Positions 24,688 through 35,943 are shown, counted from the stretch's first letter. The stretch is DNA of 64,000 bases from Strongyloides papillosus (GCA_005656395.1 SRSI01000038.1:558001-622000); one strand, 5' to 3'. Numbers and translations: made by a program. Notes: generated by a model not told the origin, from the letters alone.

Positions 24688-25707
24688 TTATTTTTGTCTG
24701 TTATCCATTGAAACATTTAGTGAAAGTTCACTTTCATTTGTTTTTTCATTTTTGAAATCATTTTTTAGATCTAACGATATTTGCTTGCAAACATCTAGTA
24801 ATGTTTTAACTTTTGGATTTAAAATATAGGCTATTGTTATCGTTTGAATTTTTTTAAGTTTTAATTGTATTTCATCAAAATATCTTTTGGCTGCTTCTGT
24901 ACTTTTATTAAAAACTTCATTTGATACTCCAGCAACTGATTTAAAATACTTTATGACAATATCACTATCAGTAAACACATTTAAATTAGAGATTGATTTT
25001 ATAGTTGCTTGTTTAAGAAATGAAAGTATGGCAGAAAAGTGAGCAGCTGATGTTTTATAATTAGAAGGAAATTTTCGTTTATGAACATCAATTTTTTCAC
25101 CTATTTTTAAACCATACGTATATGCAAAAATTGAATTTACTTCAAATATATCAATTGCTGTATCAGTATTTGATTTTAATTTTTGTATATCATTATCTGA
25201 CTCTACATTAACAAATATAATATTGGGAAGTTGAGCAGTAGAAACTGATAAAATATTAATTGAATTGTCATTAGGATTATAATTGTTTGTTTGAGGAAGT
25301 GCTACGATTGAATTATTTGGAAGTGGTTTTTTATCTCCATTAAAATTTACTTGTGATAATAGAGTTGAATAGTCAGAATTGTTAATCGTACTTCCTAGTT
25401 TATCTATTTCTGTTGTAACATCATCACTATGAATAGTAGGTGGATTAAAACTTCTATTTTCTTTTGTAATTTTTGGTGTACTTGAAAAATGTTTACCATC
25501 CAATTTAAATTCTTGGAATTGTGTTGTTATTTTTATATTAATATCCTCAAGCACCTTTTTTACTGCAATTTCTCGTGTTAAAGTACCAAATTTGAAATCT
25601 TTAAAATAATCTCTATTAAGAACGTATATTTGGAAACTTGCTGCATCTTTGTCTTCAGACAATTTTATTTGACAAAGAGTCTTGAGAAGGTCAGGTAAAT
25701 CCATCAC
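24688..25707 (-). CDS. Protein with RNase H-like C-terminal domain, possibly inactive
   Basis: A single-exon frame of 339 residues. The N-terminal ~100 residues are charged (FQIYVLNRDYFKDFKFG), then a Ser/Asn/Pro linker. From about 160 on the order resembles RNase HI: a first strand IIFVNVESDND, a second region FAYTYGLKIGEK, a helix AAHFSAILSFLKQATIK in the place of the AEL.A....L helix, a strand NLNVFTDSDIVIKYF matching the TDS motif with its Asp, then KYFDEIQ-type helix and TITIAYIL. The first Asp and the helix Glu (here His) seem replaced, so nuclease activity is doubtful. It is divergent from the next gene (start 25845), 137 bases away. This assignment is by eye only. Confidence 0.45.
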   Translation of the reverse strand: MMDLPDLLKTLCQIKLSEDKDAASFQIYVLNRDYFKDFKFGTLTREIAVKKVLEDINIKITTQFQEFKLDGKHFSSTPKITKENRSFNPPTIHSDDVTTEIDKLGSTINNSDYSTLLSQVNFNGDKKPLPNNSIVALPQTNNYNPNDNSINILSVSTAQLPNIIFVNVESDNDIQKLKSNTDTAIDIFEVNSIFAYTYGLKIGEKIDVHKRKFPSNYKTSAAHFSAILSFLKQATIKSISNLNVFTDSDIVIKYFKSVAGVSNEVFNKSTEAAKRYFDEIQLKLKKIQTITIAYILNPKVKTLLDVCKQISLDLKNDFKNEKTNESELSLNVSMDNRQK

Positions 25708-25844
25708 AAAAAATTAAAAAAAACGAAAAAAGCATATTTTTTATTATATATAAATTTTACTATTAATAAAAATTTGAATTAAATAATTAAAATAATTGGA
25801 AACATATATATTGCAACTAAAAAATCTTTATTTATCTTTCAAAT

Positions 25845-28121
25845 ATGAAAGATGAAACAAAAAAACATATTATTACTAGAGTTACAAATTATCTTAAAAA
25901 TATGGATAGATTAAAGCATGAACTTAATTCAGCTTTAGAAGAAAATATAAGTGCTAAACAAATGTATGTTTAAAATAGTAATTGATATTTTATAAATTTT
26001 TTAAGTATTAAACATATAACAGATAGAAACATCACCTCTAATGTTTTCCATGATTGTTTTTCAAATAAAAGAATGATTTTTAAATTACTGGGAAAAATAT
26101 TTTTGTAAGTAATTCATTTAAAAACATCTAATTCACATTTCGGTGGAATTATACCAAAAGCATTACACAGAAAAAAAAATGGAAAAAATTTTGACAAATC
26201 TATCTGAAATGCAAAAAAATTTCCCATCTATTAAAAAAATCAACATTTATTCAAATTTTAAAATTATCGAGCGACAGCAAAAATGTTTTAAACGATAAAA
26301 AATATTTGGTTGTCGCAAAATTTTGCTGTTTTTTTTACAAAATTATATATGTTTTATATTTTAAATAATGCAACTTTTATTTAATCTTAATGTTTTTGAT
26401 ATAATGCTAGTCTTAGGACCTAATTTTTTTTCTAATATACATGAAACATGTTGTAGAACTCAGTTTCGTGTAAAGTTGTTAAGTTTTAACAAAAATCATT
26501 GTCCTAAACAATTCACTGGCAACAATAAATATAATAAATTCGTAATAATAATAACAAAAAGCCAAAAATTATTATTTAACCACACAAAGCATTAATAAAT
26601 AAAAATATTATTTTAGTATTTGTTTTCATATTAAGTTTAAATATGTAGAAGATATTTTTAACTATAGATAAAAATCCATATAATACCATAACTTTTCATA
26701 GATTTAATTTTCTAAATAGAACCATTAAAGTCATACAAAAACTTTTCGGCCTTTAGAAGAGTGTAATTTTATAATAAAAAATGTAATTATTAATAACTCA
26801 AACTATTAAAAATTATTAATAAAAATATTTTCGTATGTTCAGAATTGCTTTTTATAAAAGCATTTACAATCTTACATAAAATTAAATTCTAATTAAATAT
26901 TTAAAAAAGTATTGTAGAAGACAATCTATGTTTTAAAATAACAATAAAATAGTAAAAAATTGAAACTTATTTCAATAACTACTTAATTATTGCTTTAATT
27001 TTTAAGTACGATACAGTTGCGATAAAATTAGTCGCAATTCAAGAAAATTCGAATTTTAATAGGTGGGAAAAATTCATTACATTTTACGCAAAAAGGCTTC
27101 CCACTTTTTTTTTGTGTGTACAAATGTATCGAATAGTTACAGATCATTTTCTAGATCTTGTTGAAAATAAATTAAATATTGAAAATTATTTTTTTTATAG
27201 ATTTTCGTTTTCGATATCTATAAAATTGAAGCGACAACGGCACGAGCAAAAACTAAAGAGAAGTGATGTAATTAATACATTTGTAGGTAACCCTTCTCTT
27301 TTAGTCGAAGCTAAAGTAGGTTATTTTGGTCAAAATTAATTTATGGATTACATTTAGTAAAACATAAGTAGTGTATATAATAAAAACAATTTTGTTAGTT
27401 ATAAAGTACAAAAAAATTAAAAGTCAAATTTTGTACGTGGATTACATTAAAGTACAATAAAATTTTCTAAAAGATTTGATAAACTTAATGGCAACTTTCA
27501 GCTGTTATCTACAGAATATTAACGCCATACTTATTTTTTAGATATTTAAAAAAGATAGTACAAGTTTATATTTTGAGTAAATTTTTAAATTATCTTTTTA
27601 TTTATATTATTTTTTTACAATTTTTAGAAAATCTATGATAATCTAAGAATAATAGAAAATTTTGAAGAATTTATAAATAAGGTTTATGCTGTTCCTAATT
27701 ATTTAAATAGGATAATTGATCATATTGATATGATTTACAATGAGAGAATTAGTATGTGTAAATCAAAAACTTCTATAAGAAACAATCCTGGTTTTGAAAA
27801 TATTACAAAATTTCTCAAATTTTTAAATAATTCTTTCATTGAGGATGATTGGTTGTTAAATTATAATTCTCCATTAGAAAAAGCTTTTGAACCAATATGT
27901 AAGTAAAAAAATTTTTTCTTTTATACATAATATTTACAGATTTAGATAGTGATTATGTTGTTTTTATACCAAATGTAAAATCGTTAAATTCTTTTATGAA
28001 TACCTTGGCATACAGTGAATATGATAATCATGATCGTAACTTCATTGTTTATTTTGGCAACTCAATATTTTTTATAAGCAATGATTTACATCAAGCTATA
28101 AAAAATTTTGTACTGATAAAT
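25845..28121 (+). pseudogene. Multi-exon gene broken by MITE and splice-site loss
   Basis: Exons in frame: 25845-25963, 26006-26104, 26144-26165 plus 27121-about 27200 (split by a MITE), 27628-27898 and 27940-28121. Introns are 42, 39 and 41 nt where bounded. The second intron starts GTAAGTAATT but ends TTTCGG (26142-26143 GG) where AG is expected; reading through gives TAA. With that site treated as an intron the frame passes into PKALQMYRIVTDHF only if the MITE and its TA duplication are also removed. Later exons read INKVYAVPNYLNRIIDH and YVVFIPNVKSLNSFMN; a donor GTAAGT follows at 28122, so the gene went on. Mostly helical, soluble, no family recognised. A weak resemblance to the minus-strand gene at 2498-4113 (ITKF...NNSF) is noted only. 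Confidence 0.6.
26166..27118. mobile_element. MITE copy A (~950 bp, TA target)
   Basis: Ends CACAGAAAAAAAAATGG and its inverse CCACTTTTTTTTTGTGTG, flanked by TA at 26164-26165 and 27119-27120. Sequence is shared along its length with 29026-29976. No transposase inside. It interrupts a coding exon. Confidence 0.8.
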
Positions 28122-29023
28122 GTAAGTATTAAATTTAAAACTCATTATTTATATTAAATTTGGTTAAAACGGTCTAAAAGTATGGGGCATCTATTAGATA
28201 CTATAGGAAGACAATTTTATATTTAACACATTATTTATAAAAACGAGGCGCATATAGATAAATATGAGCTCTTACAACATGTTAAAAACAAAGTTAAAAA
28301 ATCCTTACCTTAGTAAACTACATCATTGAATGTAAGAAATGACTGCTTTATCAAAGTATCATTATTTTTTTGTATTTCAAATTAAAATATAGATCATGAA
28401 ACATTGAAAATTATAAACGGTTATATTTAACATTTGAAGTGATAATATTCTAATGTTTAAAACAGTAAATTTATGTTAGAAATATGCTTAAAAAATTTTT
28501 GTATTTATAAATGAAAAAAGAATGTTATTCAAAACAAATTTTATCCATTATAATAAACAAGAAAATAGTAAAAACTACACGAATTATTTAATATAAATGA
28601 CTAAAATTATTTACTTCCCACTGTAATGTGTTTCTAATAATAAACATTTCTAAAAACAAAAGAAGTGTTACAAAATTTCTTGATTATAATGTAACTTACA
28701 TTATAATATATATATTTGTTGACCTATCCTAGTAATTTCATTATTTGCCACAAAAATTATATTAATGACTTTTTTTTCAAATTATCTAACCGTCTCAAAT
28801 AGTACTTCTCATTTTTATTGAAAAATTACCTTGGTAATTTTGTCTTTTTAAAAAATGTTCTTTTAAAAAATACAATATCCTTTAAAATTTAGTTTAAAAA
28901 CAAACTTTTATTCGTATAATATTTATGTAATATTTTAAGCAATTGTTGAAAAAATTAATTTGCAAAAAGAATCTAAAGCTTTATTTCAGCTTTTTATGTC
29001 ATTATGTATAAATGATTCAGTTA
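28122..29023. other. AT-rich stretch, no gene seen
   Basis: Begins with the splice donor of the broken gene at 28122, so the first part is probably intron. I could not find the next exon. Otherwise A/T-rich with no motif. Confidence 0.4.
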
Positions 29024-29025
29024 TA

Positions 29026-29976
29026 CACACAAAAAAAAAATGGGACAAATTTTGACATTATTACGTAAAATGCAATAAAATGTCCCACCACTTTGAAATG
29101 TCAAAATTTATTCAAATTTTAAAAATATCAGGCGACAACAAAAATGTTTTAAATGACGCAAAATGTTAGATTTTCGCATAAATTTGATCGTTTTTTTACA
29201 AAAATATATACTTTTAATATTTTGAAGTTAAGAAACATTTATTTAATATTAGAAATTTTAAAAATATTACACCTATTTTAGAATCTAATTCGTTTTTAAA
29301 ATATATTATGAAGTGAGTTATCAGAAGTCAATTTCGTGTAAAGTTGTTAACGTTTTAACAAAAATCATTTTTTTAAACAACCTATTAACACCAGTAAATT
29401 AAAAAATTTAGAAATTTTACAACAACAATAAGAAAGAGTGATAATTATCTAACCATACAAAGTAATGTTTATTGAAAATATTATCTTAGTACTTGCTATT
29501 TTTCTTATTTAAATTAAAATATTTAAAAATTTTTTTACTATGAACAAAACGTATAATGTTTTAAAACTTTTAATCGGTTTGACTTTTAAAGATGATCTTG
29601 AAAAACAGTATAAAAAAGTTGAGTCATCAGATAAATATAACTTTTTATAAAAATCTTATTTATAGTTATTCAAACAATTGAAGAATATCTAAAAAATACT
29701 ATCATATATCGATAAATACTCTTTATAAAAGCATTTTTTAATCTTATAATAAGTGAAAATCTAATATTGTATTTTAAAATGTATTGTAAAAAATCACTTC
29801 AGTTTTAAAATAAAAACAATAAAATATAAAATAAAAACTAATTTTAATTATTGCCTTAATTTTTTGTACAAAATAATTGCGTTAAAATTATCGTAAATCA
29901 AGAAAATTCAAATTTTATTAGGTGGGACAAATTTATTACATTTTACGCAAATGTGTGTTCCATTTTTTTTTGTGTG
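29026..29976. mobile_element. MITE copy B (~950 bp, TA target)
   Basis: Ends CACACAAAAAAAAAATGGG and CCATTTTTTTTTGTGTG, flanked by TA (29024-29025, 29977-29978). Same family and orientation as copy A, including the internal cgac(a)acaaaaatgtttt and caagaaaattc segments. No coding capacity. Confidence 0.8.
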
Positions 29977-29978
29977 TA

Positions 29979-30549
29979 TTTACTTATATTTTACAAATTA
30001 AACACTTCATAAAAAACATTTAAAAAATCACATAACAATTGATCAAAATAAATGTATATACTACAAGCATCATGATAACTAAACTGTTTCAAACATCAGT
30101 AACAAGATTTCAAAAGTACTAATTATTTAATTTATATAATGACACTGTAACGGATATGTTTTTTCTTCATTACCAAATTAAAAGTTTCAAAAAACTTAAA
30201 TTGATCTTTTAAAGTAGTAAATTTTGTATTTGAGAGATGTTAGTTAATTTGTTATATTTATGATATATCAATTTAACATAATTATCAAAAAATAAATTCA
30301 TTTAACATACATTCAAAATCATTTTATAATTTTATCGCATATATTATTTGTACTTGCGATAATTTGACGACATTAAAACTCTAAGCGATAAATAAATTAA
30401 GAAAAAAAATTGAATTTTAAAAATTGTATCGACCAAAATGTAAAATGAGTAAAAAAAGAGCAAAATGATCAAATGCGACGGAAAACGATACAATAATTTG
30501 TGAGTGTATAGAAGTCTTTTGGTAGAAGTATTATTACCATATTATTCAA
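29979..30549. other. AT-rich stretch upstream of NADAR gene
   Basis: No coding. Presumably contains the promoter of the NADAR gene, but no convincing TATA element could be singled out. Confidence 0.35.
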
Positions 30550-33500
30550 ATGAACCAAATCAGACAAAGTAAGTTTTTTTATATTTTTTTTTTACATATA
30601 TGCATATGAGTCAAAAATGATGATACAACAATAAGAAATGATACAGCAAAATGATGACATTTGTGTATAAAAGAGAGAAAATTATTATATCTCTTCATTT
30701 ATTGTAACTATTTTATTATATTGTTTTTCTTATTGTTGTAACATTGTAATTTTAGGTGTGTTAAACCAATAAATTATTTACTTATTTTACTAACGTGGGT
30801 CAGTTGTTGGAGATCGTCCGTGCAACAACTAGACTATATAAGGGAATTTGTGGAACCTTCGCTGTTCAATTGCTTTGTGGAACCTTTGCTGTTCAATTGT
30901 TTCGTAGAACCATCGCTGTTCATTTACTTGGGTAGGACCTTTGCTGTTTAAAGACTAAAGATAGTCATCGTTATTGTCGCTGTTTTGTCATCAAAAAGGA
31001 ACTTTAATCGCGTTATCGATAGAAAGTAGTTGTCGAATATTCTAGAATACATTACTTCTTTGTTTAAGCAGTTGGTTAAAATCCCGTTGCTGAAGTGGAT
31101 TTTTGTGCTACAAGAAAAGAAGTATGTCGGAGTCAAAGACTGATACGTCATTTAAATTAACCATGGGTGTAAGGACTAATCATTGGGACTCTCAGCCAGT
31201 GTACAATCCAAAAACTCAAAGTTTTAGTCATTTCTTGGAGGATCTGGAGTTACGTATGAAGCTAGACCTTGTTGAAGATGATAATGCTAAACTTGCTATT
31301 CTGAAATTGAAGTTACCGTATGAGGTTCGTGACGTGGTTAATGAACTTATTAGTGATAAGAAAGTATCTACTTATGCCGCTCTTGCCTTAAGTCTTAAGA
31401 TTAAGTTGGAAAATGAAATGGGTATTATGGATTCTCAAGTCAAGCTACGTACATTCAAATTCGACTTTGCTAAGGACAAGTTCAAATCATCATTGGAAGA
31501 TCTTTGTCGTACCATTAAGTTTGCCTTCCCAAACATGGATTCTATTTCGCTATTAACTCATATTTGCAGCATGGTAATGAATTATGTTAAAGGTCGTCTA
31601 TGGGATCGTCTATATAATCATAGCCATAGATATGAATCTGTCTCCGAAATGATTATGGACTTAGTCAGTGCCAATCAACTATTGTATGACAAAGAACCAA
31701 CCAAAGGTAGATCTGATGCTAAATTTAATGGAAAATGTAATTGGTGTGGTATTAGAGGACACAAAGAGATTATGTGTAAGAAAAAGAAGTCCGGTGAACC
31801 AAAAGTTGATTTTAATTTGAGAAAGGACAAGTTTAAACCAGTTGAAAAAGAAAATGAAAAGCTCTACAGAATTTGTCAAACAGGTCAAAAGAATATAATA
31901 CTGCCTATCTCTATCAACAATGTTAAATCTTCTGGATTATTGGATTTTGGTGCAGAAGTAACGATAACTACGAAAAGTTATATGATGAAATTGGGTGTAA
32001 ATACTACACAATCAATCAAGCCTCTAAAATTAACTGTCGGTAATGGTGCTACATGGACCAGTATTGGTGAATGCATTCTTAACTTGGAAATCGCTAATTT
32101 GATCATTCGTCTACCTGTCTATCTGTTCGAAGAGGAGGAATTTAATAAAGCTTGCTCTGAACCTGTTTTGTTGGGAATTGATTTTCTTGAATCTCTGTCT
32201 AAGTATACTATCAACCATGTGGATAATACGATTAAGATAAATGGTCAATTTATAAAGTTTATCTCTGAAGACAAATGTGAAAATCATATCGTTGATTTAA
32301 AAGAAAACAAATCTATGTTAAGAGCTCAAGTATATGATACTGGTAATGATGCGTTAACTGATAAGCTTAAAGAAAAATTCTCCAATGTGTTTTCTGAAAC
32401 TCTTGGTAAACTTGATGTAGAACCCGTTGATGATCTTGAATTGATTAAAGAACTACCAAAGATAGTAAAATACTCATATAATCCTGAAACAAATGATTTG
32501 ATAAAAAATGAAGTAGATAAAATGTTTGAACAAGGAATTTTGGTGTTAGATAATGATGTTGAATATATAAGCAATTTTACGTTAGCCAGAAAGAAAAATG
32601 GTAATGTAAGACCATGTATGGATTTGAGAAGACTCAACAGTGCTGTCAAAGCTCGTGTTACTATTTTGCCAGAATTTAATGATATTATTAGAAAGATTGC
32701 AGGTAAATCAAGTTACTTCTCTTTTGACTTTTCAAATAGCTTCTTGCAGATTCCTATAAGTAAAAGGATGCAAAAGTATTTGGCTGTGTTCACGTATCGA
32801 GGTATTGCTAAGTTTACTAGATTACCTTTTGGATACATAAACAGCACGTATATATGGAATAATACTCTAGAAAATATCTTGGGACCTATATACAGTTTAA
32901 ATATAGTGTCTTATGTTGATGATGTTCTGGGATTTGCCGATAGTCATGAAGAGTTGTGGAATTTAGCTTCGAGAATACTCTCATCTATTGAAAAGCATGG
33001 GGGAAAATTAAATGTAGAAAAATCAAAATTCTTCTGTAGTGAAATCACGTATTTAGCACATGATTGGGGATGTTTCGGTTATCGTCCAACATTAACTGCT
33101 ACAAAAAGATTGGTGGAATATCCTAGACCTAAAAATAGAACTGAAACGAGAAGATTTCTTGGTATGATCGCTTTTTTTAGACGTCATGTGAAAAATCTAT
33201 ATTTAGATGCTGGACCAATCAGTAATCTAGTTAAAAAGTCATCTGAATTTACATGGACTACTCAGTGCGAAGAATCATTTAATTTACTCAAACATCGTCT
33301 AACTTCTCGGGAAATATTATTATCACCACGTTTTGGAGATCTATTTATTTTATTTGTTGATGGAAGCCAACATGGTGCTGGATCTATGCTTATGCAGTAT
33401 AAATCCAGAGAACATGAAGTTGCTGATAAAGGGAAATATGAATTTAAAGATATGAATCTCATTGCTTATTTTTCTAAAAGATTTCAAAAAGGTAAATTAG

Positions 33501-35632
33501 CGAAAGCTGCTACAGTTTATGAAATGCAAGCTTTGGTACTCTCTATTGAACATTTTAAGGATGTAATATCTGCTCAAAAACTTCTAGTTGTATCGGATCA
33601 TCGTTGTTTAAAACAAGTATTGAGTCATAATAGTTCACCAAGATATGTTAATTTGATTTCTATAATCGCTGGTTACAATATTGAACTTGTTTATAAATCT
33701 GGAGCACGTTTAGAAGGACCAGATGCTTTATCAAGGTTATTGAGGCTTAGAAATGATGGTAACGTTTCAGACAATTCAGACAATGTTGATAATAATTTAA
33801 CAATGTTGTTTAGGGAATGTCATGATGATATGTCTCACCTTGGGTATAAAAAAAGTATTGATCTTTTAAGGGCACGATTACCAGGTCAAAATGTTGAAAA
33901 GAAGTATTTGGACTATCTAAAAAAATGTCCTATTTGTCAAATATCAAATAGAAGAAAGAAATTACACTATAAGCAAGAAACGATATTTTCAAGTTATCCT
34001 ATGGAGATGATATCTATGGATCTAATTGGTAAACTTAATGCTTCTCAGTCGGGTGTTCAATATATTGCTGTTGCTGTTGACAATCTTACTAGATTTGTGT
34101 GGTTAAAAGGACTTTCGACATGTACTAGTACTGAGATAATTGATTTTTTGGATGATATAATATCAGTATTTGGAATTTGTGCAAATATCAAAACTGATGG
34201 TCAAACATGCTTTACTAGTGCAGTCTTTAAGGATTATTGTGAAACCTTAGGAATTTCAGTACATACAGCAATTAGAGGACATCATAATGGTAACTCCATA
34301 TGTGAAAGGATGATAGGATCTGTAAACCTTTGTATGCGTCGTATGTCAGATGAATATTTCAATCGTTATGATGAATTGTTGCCTCAAATTATGTACAGTC
34401 TTAATAATACAAAACATCCTGCAACAAATACATCACCACATGAACTTATGTTTGGATGGTCTTCACTTATTCCTGCTGATTTGAAAAGATACCATGAGCA
34501 ACCTCTCAATAAGATTGTAAACTATAATTCGGACAAACAGTTAAGAATGCTTGCTTTTGAAATGGCTCAGGAGGTTTTAACAAATATCAAAGCTGAAGAA
34601 ACGGACGACAAATTGACAAAGAAAGTGAGAGATGAAATCAATGTCAATGATAAAGTTTTGATAAAGAATCACAACCCAAATGACAATATTAACCAAAAAT
34701 TTAAACCGGTATGGACTCCTGGATATGTGGTGAAGAAAATTGTTAATAATTGTTACTATGTCGCTCCAGTTATTGCTAAACGTGGTAGACACAAAAGAGT
34801 GCACATCCAGGATATCAAAAAAAGCAAATAGATGATTCAATTTAATTTTTTTTCCATACCTACATCATCTAAAAAATTTTCTGAATCTAAAAAAAATTTT
34901 TTTCTAAGTGGAGTGGAAGTCAAAAATGATGATACAACAATAAGAAATGATACAGCAAAATGATGACATTTGTGTATAAAAGAGAGGAAATTATTATATC
35001 TCTTCATTTATTGTAACTATTTTATTATATTGTTTTTCTTATTGTTGTAACATTTTAATTTTAGGTGTGTTAAACCAATAAATTATTTACTTATGTTTAT
35101 AGATAATACCTTAAGTGATAGTTTCACGATTATAGAGGATAATTGTGTATATTTTAAAAGTCATAAGAGTTTTCTAAGCAATATGTATAGATCCGAATTT
35201 CTTGATCCTGTTTCCAACCAGAAGTTTTATAATATGGAAGGATATTTTCAATATTATAAGGCAATAACATTTGCGGATTTCCAGTTGGCAGAACAGATAT
35301 TAAATACTTCAGATCCGTACGTATGCAAAAAATTAGGCTCTCGAGTCAGCGGATTTAACGAAAATATCTGGAGGCAAAAAAGGGATGAAATAATGAATAA
35401 AGAACTCGAACTAAAGTTTGCATTACTAGAAAATAAAGATTTACTACGAAATCACTACTTTAGTAATAATGGAACTCAAAAAAGAAATTTTATAGAAGTG
35501 TCAGGGTCACTTTACTGGGGAGTTCAATATAGAAGATCAGGCGGTTACAACGGAAACAACAAATTGGGCAAATTGATCACTTCTCTTGCACAACGTCTCT
35601 TTTCTGACTCTAGTGAACCTGATATGAATTGA
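30550..35632 (+). CDS. NADAR (YbiA-like) domain gene, intron occupied by gypsy element
   Basis: Exon 1 is 30550-30568 (six codons plus one base); exon 2 is 35103-35632. Donor GTAAGT at 30569 and acceptor TTTATAG ending 35102 join in phase. Without the inserted element and one copy of its TATG duplication the intron would be 47 nt, typical here. The product (~183 residues) is a NADAR/YbiA domain: FLSNMYRSEF, MEGYFQYYKA with the conserved Glu, WRQKRDEIM, LELKFALLENKDLL, LYWGV and NNKLGKLI. The family acts on ADP-ribose-linked or riboflavin-pathway N-glycosides; some members remove ADP-ribose from guanine. An alternative start ATG at 35093-35095 lies in the target duplication, so an LTR-driven transcript could also encode nearly the whole protein. 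Confidence 0.8.
30609..30782 (+). repeat. 5' LTR of gypsy element
   Basis: 174 bp, AGT...ACT. Contains a TATAAAA at about 30666 that could drive transcription and AATAAATT near its end for polyadenylation. Confidence 0.88.
31103..34831 (+). CDS. Gag-pol polyprotein (gypsy type)
   Basis: 1242 codons in one frame; the start at 31124 (MSESK) is as likely as 31103. In order: gag helical domain (residues ~20-195), a CCHC knuckle CNWCGIRGHKEIMC (~212), a retropepsin with LLDFGAEVTI at the active site (Phe where Ser/Thr is usual), and reverse transcriptase with FDFSNSFLQIP and the catalytic YVDDV (~603). Then comes RNase H with LFVDGSQHGAG (~750) and DHRCLKQVL, and integrase with an HHCC zinc segment (CHDDMSHLGY...CPICQ) and the DDE core (SMDLIG, IKTDGQTCF, NGNSICERM). 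A tail WTPGYVV...VHIQDIKK closes the protein. Gag and pol are fused without a frameshift. It copies element RNA to DNA and integrates it. All polymerase and integrase catalytic residues appear present; the protease D-F-G is odd. Confidence 0.92.
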   Translation: MCYKKRSMSESKTDTSFKLTMGVRTNHWDSQPVYNPKTQSFSHFLEDLELRMKLDLVEDDNAKLAILKLKLPYEVRDVVNELISDKKVSTYAALALSLKIKLENEMGIMDSQVKLRTFKFDFAKDKFKSSLEDLCRTIKFAFPNMDSISLLTHICSMVMNYVKGRLWDRLYNHSHRYESVSEMIMDLVSANQLLYDKEPTKGRSDAKFNGKCNWCGIRGHKEIMCKKKKSGEPKVDFNLRKDKFKPVEKENEKLYRICQTGQKNIILPISINNVKSSGLLDFGAEVTITTKSYMMKLGVNTTQSIKPLKLTVGNGATWTSIGECILNLEIANLIIRLPVYLFEEEEFNKACSEPVLLGIDFLESLSKYTINHVDNTIKINGQFIKFISEDKCENHIVDLKENKSMLRAQVYDTGNDALTDKLKEKFSNVFSETLGKLDVEPVDDLELIKELPKIVKYSYNPETNDLIKNEVDKMFEQGILVLDNDVEYISNFTLARKKNGNVRPCMDLRRLNSAVKARVTILPEFNDIIRKIAGKSSYFSFDFSNSFLQIPISKRMQKYLAVFTYRGIAKFTRLPFGYINSTYIWNNTLENILGPIYSLNIVSYVDDVLGFADSHEELWNLASRILSSIEKHGGKLNVEKSKFFCSEITYLAHDWGCFGYRPTLTATKRLVEYPRPKNRTETRRFLGMIAFFRRHVKNLYLDAGPISNLVKKSSEFTWTTQCEESFNLLKHRLTSREILLSPRFGDLFILFVDGSQHGAGSMLMQYKSREHEVADKGKYEFKDMNLIAYFSKRFQKGKLAKAATVYEMQALVLSIEHFKDVISAQKLLVVSDHRCLKQVLSHNSSPRYVNLISIIAGYNIELVYKSGARLEGPDALSRLLRLRNDGNVSDNSDNVDNNLTMLFRECHDDMSHLGYKKSIDLLRARLPGQNVEKKYLDYLKKCPICQISNRRKKLHYKQETIFSSYPMEMISMDLIGKLNASQSGVQYIAVAVDNLTRFVWLKGLSTCTSTEIIDFLDDIISVFGICANIKTDGQTCFTSAVFKDYCETLGISVHTAIRGHHNGNSICERMIGSVNLCMRRMSDEYFNRYDELLPQIMYSLNNTKHPATNTSPHELMFGWSSLIPADLKRYHEQPLNKIVNYNSDKQLRMLAFEMAQEVLTNIKAEETDDKLTKKVRDEINVNDKVLIKNHNPNDNINQKFKPVWTPGYVVKKIVNNCYYVAPVIAKRGRHKRVHIQDIKKSK
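34918..35091 (+). repeat. 3' LTR of gypsy element
   Basis: 174 bp copy of the 5' LTR, preceded by a purine-rich aagtggagtgga. Ends two bases before the ATG at 35093. Confidence 0.88.
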
Positions 35633-35942
35633 ATAAATTTTAATGTTATATTATATGTACATTGCTATATTTAATATGACTCTAATGAATGTGATAAATT
35701 TTAATGTTCTATATATCTACATTACTATATTTAATAATGTTCATAATCGATACATTACATATTTTACTTTACATATGAGATTAATTGAAATAAAAAATTA
35801 TATTACTGTGCTTGTATTAATTTTAAAAATAACTAATAAAAAAATCACAATAACTCGTATATTCCTAACCTAAAAAAATGTAAAAAATTGTAGACATTTA
35901 TTTTAAAATATAAAAATTCTACAAATAAAATTATTTTTAATA
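35633..35942. other. Downstream of NADAR gene, no feature seen
   Basis: A/T-rich; two near-repeats of gtgataaattttaatgtt(a/c)ta around 35634 and 35692 are the only structure. Contains the likely 3' end of the NADAR transcript. Confidence 0.35.
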
Positions 35943-35943
35943 T

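Larger units (their letters stand above)
30609..35091 (+). mobile_element. Intact Ty3/gypsy-type LTR retrotransposon
   Basis: 174-bp LTRs at 30609-30782 and 34918-35091 begin AGT and end ACT and differ at two positions by eye. Flanking TATG at 30605-30608 and 35092-35095 is the target duplication. One uninterrupted gag-pol frame fills the interior. It is inserted in sense orientation within the NADAR intron. Near-identical LTRs and an open frame point to a young, possibly active copy. Confidence 0.9.

Noticed and set aside
30783..30860. Primer-binding site assignment for the gypsy element
   Set aside because: The sequence after the 5' LTR contains TGG-starting stretches, but none clearly matches the 3' end of a tRNA that I can verify by eye.
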